Shown here: in pieces, positions 5,641-7,626 of the stretch | Layout: each line of letters begins with the position of its first letter | Numbering within the stretch: position 1 is the first letter of the stretch | Notes under the pieces: generated by a model | Database searches by the model: none | The model's input: the letters and a program-made list of their open reading frames with translations, nothing else | What the model was told of the DNA's origin: nothing | Translations under genes and position numbers: made by a program | Assembly (NCBI GenBank): GCA_913049565.1 | Contig: CAJWZG010000136.1 | Span: forward strand, 1-7,626 | From: an uncultured Gammaproteobacteria bacterium | GTDB lineage: Bacteria; Pseudomonadota; Gammaproteobacteria; Pseudomonadales; Azotimanducaceae_A | DNA: 7,626 bases | Direction of reading: 5' to 3'

Positions 5641-6688
5641 GTCGAATGCTTCGAAATTTCTCACCGCTAACGTCATTTCGTTGGATACGTTTTGCCAGTT
5701 GCTGCAAAACCCCATGTTGGCTGAAGAACGCAGCGTTGTCAGCGGGTTCAACTATCTCGCCATAGATCTCAATTCTCATAGCGTTTCCGCCCGAGATCTG
5801 CCAATCGCTGCTGCTGCCTGCTGGCGACCGACGACGGTGATTATTGGGCTGTACGAAGGCGCTGTTATGACGCTTCCTTCCCAGGTAAAGACCCTATTAC
5901 CTTTCATTGACGTTGTTGCCGATACCAACACCCCCGAATTCTTGTTAGATACTGCACTCACCAATCTCGCCGCCAACCCGGTGGCCAGCACCACACTGAT
6001 TCAGCTTTTGCGGCAGAGCCAAGACCTGACTGTTGAGCAAGCGCTTATCGCGGAGTCCTTGGCATATAGCAGCTTACAACACGGCTCTGAGTTTCTTGAT
6101 TGGCTTCGATCAAGAGGCACCTCCGGTGATCCCAGCGAGGATAAAGAACCGACTGTACTGATGCAGCGAGACGATGGGCACCTGACAATCAGCTTGAACC
6201 GCCCGGCGAAACACAACGCTTTTTCCGCTGCCATGCGCGACGGATTAACACAAGCACTGCAACTCGCCTCGTCAGATAGCGCAATTAGCAAAGTCACTTT
6301 GCGCGGCACAGGACCCTCATTCTGCGCTGGAGGCGATTTGTACGAGTTTGGTCAAGCACGCGATGCAGCATTAGCGCATGTGACCCGAACCACCCGGTCT
6401 CCCGGACGATTGATCTACGGCGTCTGCGACAAAACTATTGCCCATCTGCACGGTGCCTGCATCGGGGCAGGGATCGAAATGACGGCCTTTGCAGGTCATT
6501 TGATAGCAGCTCAAGGTACTACCTTCGCACTGCCCGAGGTTGGGTTTGGTTTAGTGCCCGGAGCGGGTGGAACCGTAAGCATGCCGCGCCGCATTGGTCG
6601 GCAGCGAACGGCTCTGCTAGCTCTTAGCGGGCAGCCCATTGACGCCGGATTGGCCCATCAATGGGGGTTAGTAGACGCTGTCGAATAA
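5639..6688 (+). CDS. Enoyl-CoA hydratase/isomerase (crotonase) with N-terminal crotonase-tail-like domain
   Basis: A 349-aa crotonase-fold protein, expected to hydrate an enoyl-CoA. The recognisable core is residues 171-349: 'LTISLNRPAKHNAFS' (182-196), the oxyanion-hole motif 'FCAGGDLYEFG' (228-238), Glu280 in 'GAGIEMTAFAG' and Glu300 in 'FALPEVGFGLVPGAGG'. The two glutamates are 20 residues apart, as in rat hydratase (Glu144/Glu164), so hydratase chemistry is plausible. The core stops at 'GLVDAVE', exactly where normal crotonases go on for about 50-70 residues of helices. A segment of that kind lies at 86-160 instead: 'LLPFIDVVAD', 'ALTNLAANPVASTTLIQLL', 'TVEQALIAES', 'SEFLDWLRSRG'. Residues 1-85 ('FNYLAIDLNSH', 'RPTTVIIGLYEG') may be a vestigial crotonase start. 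The start at ATG 5639 keeps this extension; no strong ribosome site is visible, and a -10-like TATACT 7 nt upstream suggests a leaderless message. Divergent from the CoA-transferase and convergent with the acyl-CoA ligase, 9 nt away. Confidence 0.9.
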   Translation: MSNASKFLTANVISLDTFCQLLQNPMLAEERSVVSGFNYLAIDLNSHSVSARDLPIAAAACWRPTTVIIGLYEGAVMTLPSQVKTLLPFIDVVADTNTPEFLLDTALTNLAANPVASTTLIQLLRQSQDLTVEQALIAESLAYSSLQHGSEFLDWLRSRGTSGDPSEDKEPTVLMQRDDGHLTISLNRPAKHNAFSAAMRDGLTQALQLASSDSAISKVTLRGTGPSFCAGGDLYEFGQARDAALAHVTRTTRSPGRLIYGVCDKTIAHLHGACIGAGIEMTAFAGHLIAAQGTTFALPEVGFGLVPGAGGTVSMPRRIGRQRTALLALSGQPIDAGLAHQWGLVDAVE

Positions 6689-6697
6689 GGGTTTAAA

Positions 6698-7626
6698 TCA
6701 GAGCTGCTCGAGGAAGGATGCTTTCACCACACGTCGCAGCAGCTTGCCTGTCTCGTTGTAGGGAAGCTCTGCCCATACTTCCATGTGCGCGGGTACGCGA
6801 GAGCTTCGCAGCTGTTCTTTGACCCAATCTTTGAGTGCCTGCATATCAATATCTGCGCCAGCCTTCGCCACAACCGCAGCTGCGACGGCTTCACCCCATT
6901 GATCGTCGGGAACACCGACCACCGCGGCATCTGCAACCGCAGAGTGCGTTAACAGCACGTCCTCTATCTCGCCCGGCGACAAATTTTCACCGCCGCGCAC
7001 AATCACATCATCTGCACGACCCTCAAGAAATAAATACCCCTCCCCATCCATGCTGCCCGCATCACGAGTTGGGAACCAACCTTCGGCGTCCACAACGGAG
7101 CCTTTCCCCTCATACTCGCCGGAAACTTGCTCGCCACGTACATAGATTTCGCCGCGTTCGCCAGCACCCAGCACCTGACCCTCGTCATCGCGGATCTCGA
7201 TCTCTACGCCGGGCAGCGCTTGCCCTACAGATACCAAGCGACGGCGGCCTGTCGCGGTAGTGCTAGCCACTGCCTCGCGGTGAGCATCGGGGCCCAACAC
7301 ACAAATCGTTGAACTGGTCTCGGTCAAACCATAGGCATTGGAAAAGTCTGTATTTGGGAACAGTGTCATCGCCTTCTCAATTACGCTCAACGGCATCTTG
7401 CCACCGCCATACGCAAGACTGTTGAGATACGGCATATCTGCTGTCGTCGCCCCTTGGGCTTCCAGAGTTTCAACAATCCGCGCCAGCATCGTCGGCACCA
7501 CAAATGCGGTTGTCACATTATGCTGACGCGCCAGCTCGATCCACCGCTCGGCACTGAAGTTCGGCAACTGAATCACATGTCTACAGGAGTAAACCGAGCT
7601 CATAATCGCCGCGATACCCGCTATAT
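6698..7626 (-). CDS. AMP-forming acyl-CoA ligase, 3' part (5' end beyond the window)
   Basis: The last 309 or so codons of an ANL-superfamily adenylating enzyme, which activates a carboxylic acid to acyl-AMP and then to acyl-CoA. The frame stays open to the right edge ('AGIAAIMSSVYS'), so the Met at 7603 is internal. Visible motifs: 'NAYGLTETSST' (YGLTE at 7319-7333), 'GERGEIYVRG', 'GWFPTRDAGSMDGEGY', the hinge region 'LEGRADDVIVRGGENLSP' and, near the end, 'LPYNETGKLLRRVV', whose Lys (codon 6743-6745) is the conserved lysine that acts in adenylation. The P-loop and most of the acyl-binding pocket are outside. The active-site residues that can be seen are all present, so the enzyme is likely functional. 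With the CoA-transferase and crotonase next to it, it probably supplies the CoA ester; the substrate cannot be deduced. Confidence 0.93.
   Translation of the reverse strand, partial: IAGIAAIMSSVYSCRHVIQLPNFSAERWIELARQHNVTTAFVVPTMLARIVETLEAQGATTADMPYLNSLAYGGGKMPLSVIEKAMTLFPNTDFSNAYGLTETSSTICVLGPDAHREAVASTTATGRRRLVSVGQALPGVEIEIRDDEGQVLGAGERGEIYVRGEQVSGEYEGKGSVVDAEGWFPTRDAGSMDGEGYLFLEGRADDVIVRGGENLSPGEIEDVLLTHSAVADAAVVGVPDDQWGEAVAAAVVAKAGADIDMQALKDWVKEQLRSSRVPAHMEVWAELPYNETGKLLRRVVKASFLEQL

Noticed and set aside
6676..6700. Frameshift or premature stop truncating the crotonase C-terminus
   Set aside because: The acyl-CoA ligase ends 9 nt beyond the stop, leaving no room for a lost tail, and a tail-like segment is present at the N-terminal side instead.
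6686..6700. Bidirectional terminator between crotonase and ligase
   Set aside because: The 9-nt gap and its flanks show no stem with adjoining T-run.
1..7626. CRISPR, tRNA, rRNA, insertion sequence or prophage signals
   Set aside because: No regularly spaced repeats, cloverleaf, transposase motifs or terminal repeats were found by reading both strands.

Overview
The window comes from a bacterial chromosome of moderate GC, densely packed with lipid or ring-acid catabolism genes. The protein families (an acyl-CoA dehydrogenase with an 'ETRDWLETNCP' N-terminus, a CaiB/BaiF-like CoA-transferase, a crotonase, an AMP-forming acyl-CoA ligase and a zinc-less MDR oxidoreductase) are typical of gene-rich acyl-CoA or steroid catabolic regions in Proteobacteria and Actinobacteria. 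Clear Shine-Dalgarno sites on two genes and the moderate GC make a proteobacterium, perhaps a marine gammaproteobacterium, my best guess. That placement is an inference.

Layout, left to right. (1) A perfect 12-bp hairpin at 2-32 follows an MDR-family oxidoreductase gene on the minus strand (42-1169). (2) A 122-bp divergent intergenic region holds a dyad, and then a small FBP/FusB-type zinc-finger gene runs on the plus strand (1292-1768). (3) After about 175 bp comes an acyl-CoA dehydrogenase on the plus strand (1944-3131). (4) An amidohydrolase (3128-4552) lies tail-to-tail with it; its stop codon overlaps the dehydrogenase stop in a shared CTAG. (5) Upstream of the amidohydrolase, in the same minus-strand operon and overlapping it by 7 nt, is a CoA-transferase family III gene (4546-5640). 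(6) Head-to-head with this, with start codons overlapping in a CATG, is a crotonase gene on the plus strand (5639-6688). (7) The 3' part of an AMP-forming acyl-CoA ligase gene runs on the minus strand from 6698 out of the right edge.

A coherent reading is a peripheral beta-oxidation-like module. The amidohydrolase may release a free acid or modify the substrate, the ligase and/or CoA-transferase make the CoA ester, the dehydrogenase introduces a double bond, and the crotonase hydrates it. The MDR oxidoreductase could handle an enone or quinone intermediate. No gene fixes the substrate.

The most unusual signal is the divergent pair at 4546-6688. In both proteins the segment normally found at the C-terminus of the family precedes the segment normally found at the N-terminus, and each protein stops where the usual C-terminal part would begin. 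Both therefore look circularly permuted, or rebuilt from a tandem duplication. They are joined head-to-head with no intergenic space, and a perfect 10-bp inverted repeat ends directly at the crotonase start codon. No tRNA, rRNA, CRISPR array, insertion sequence or phage gene was seen.
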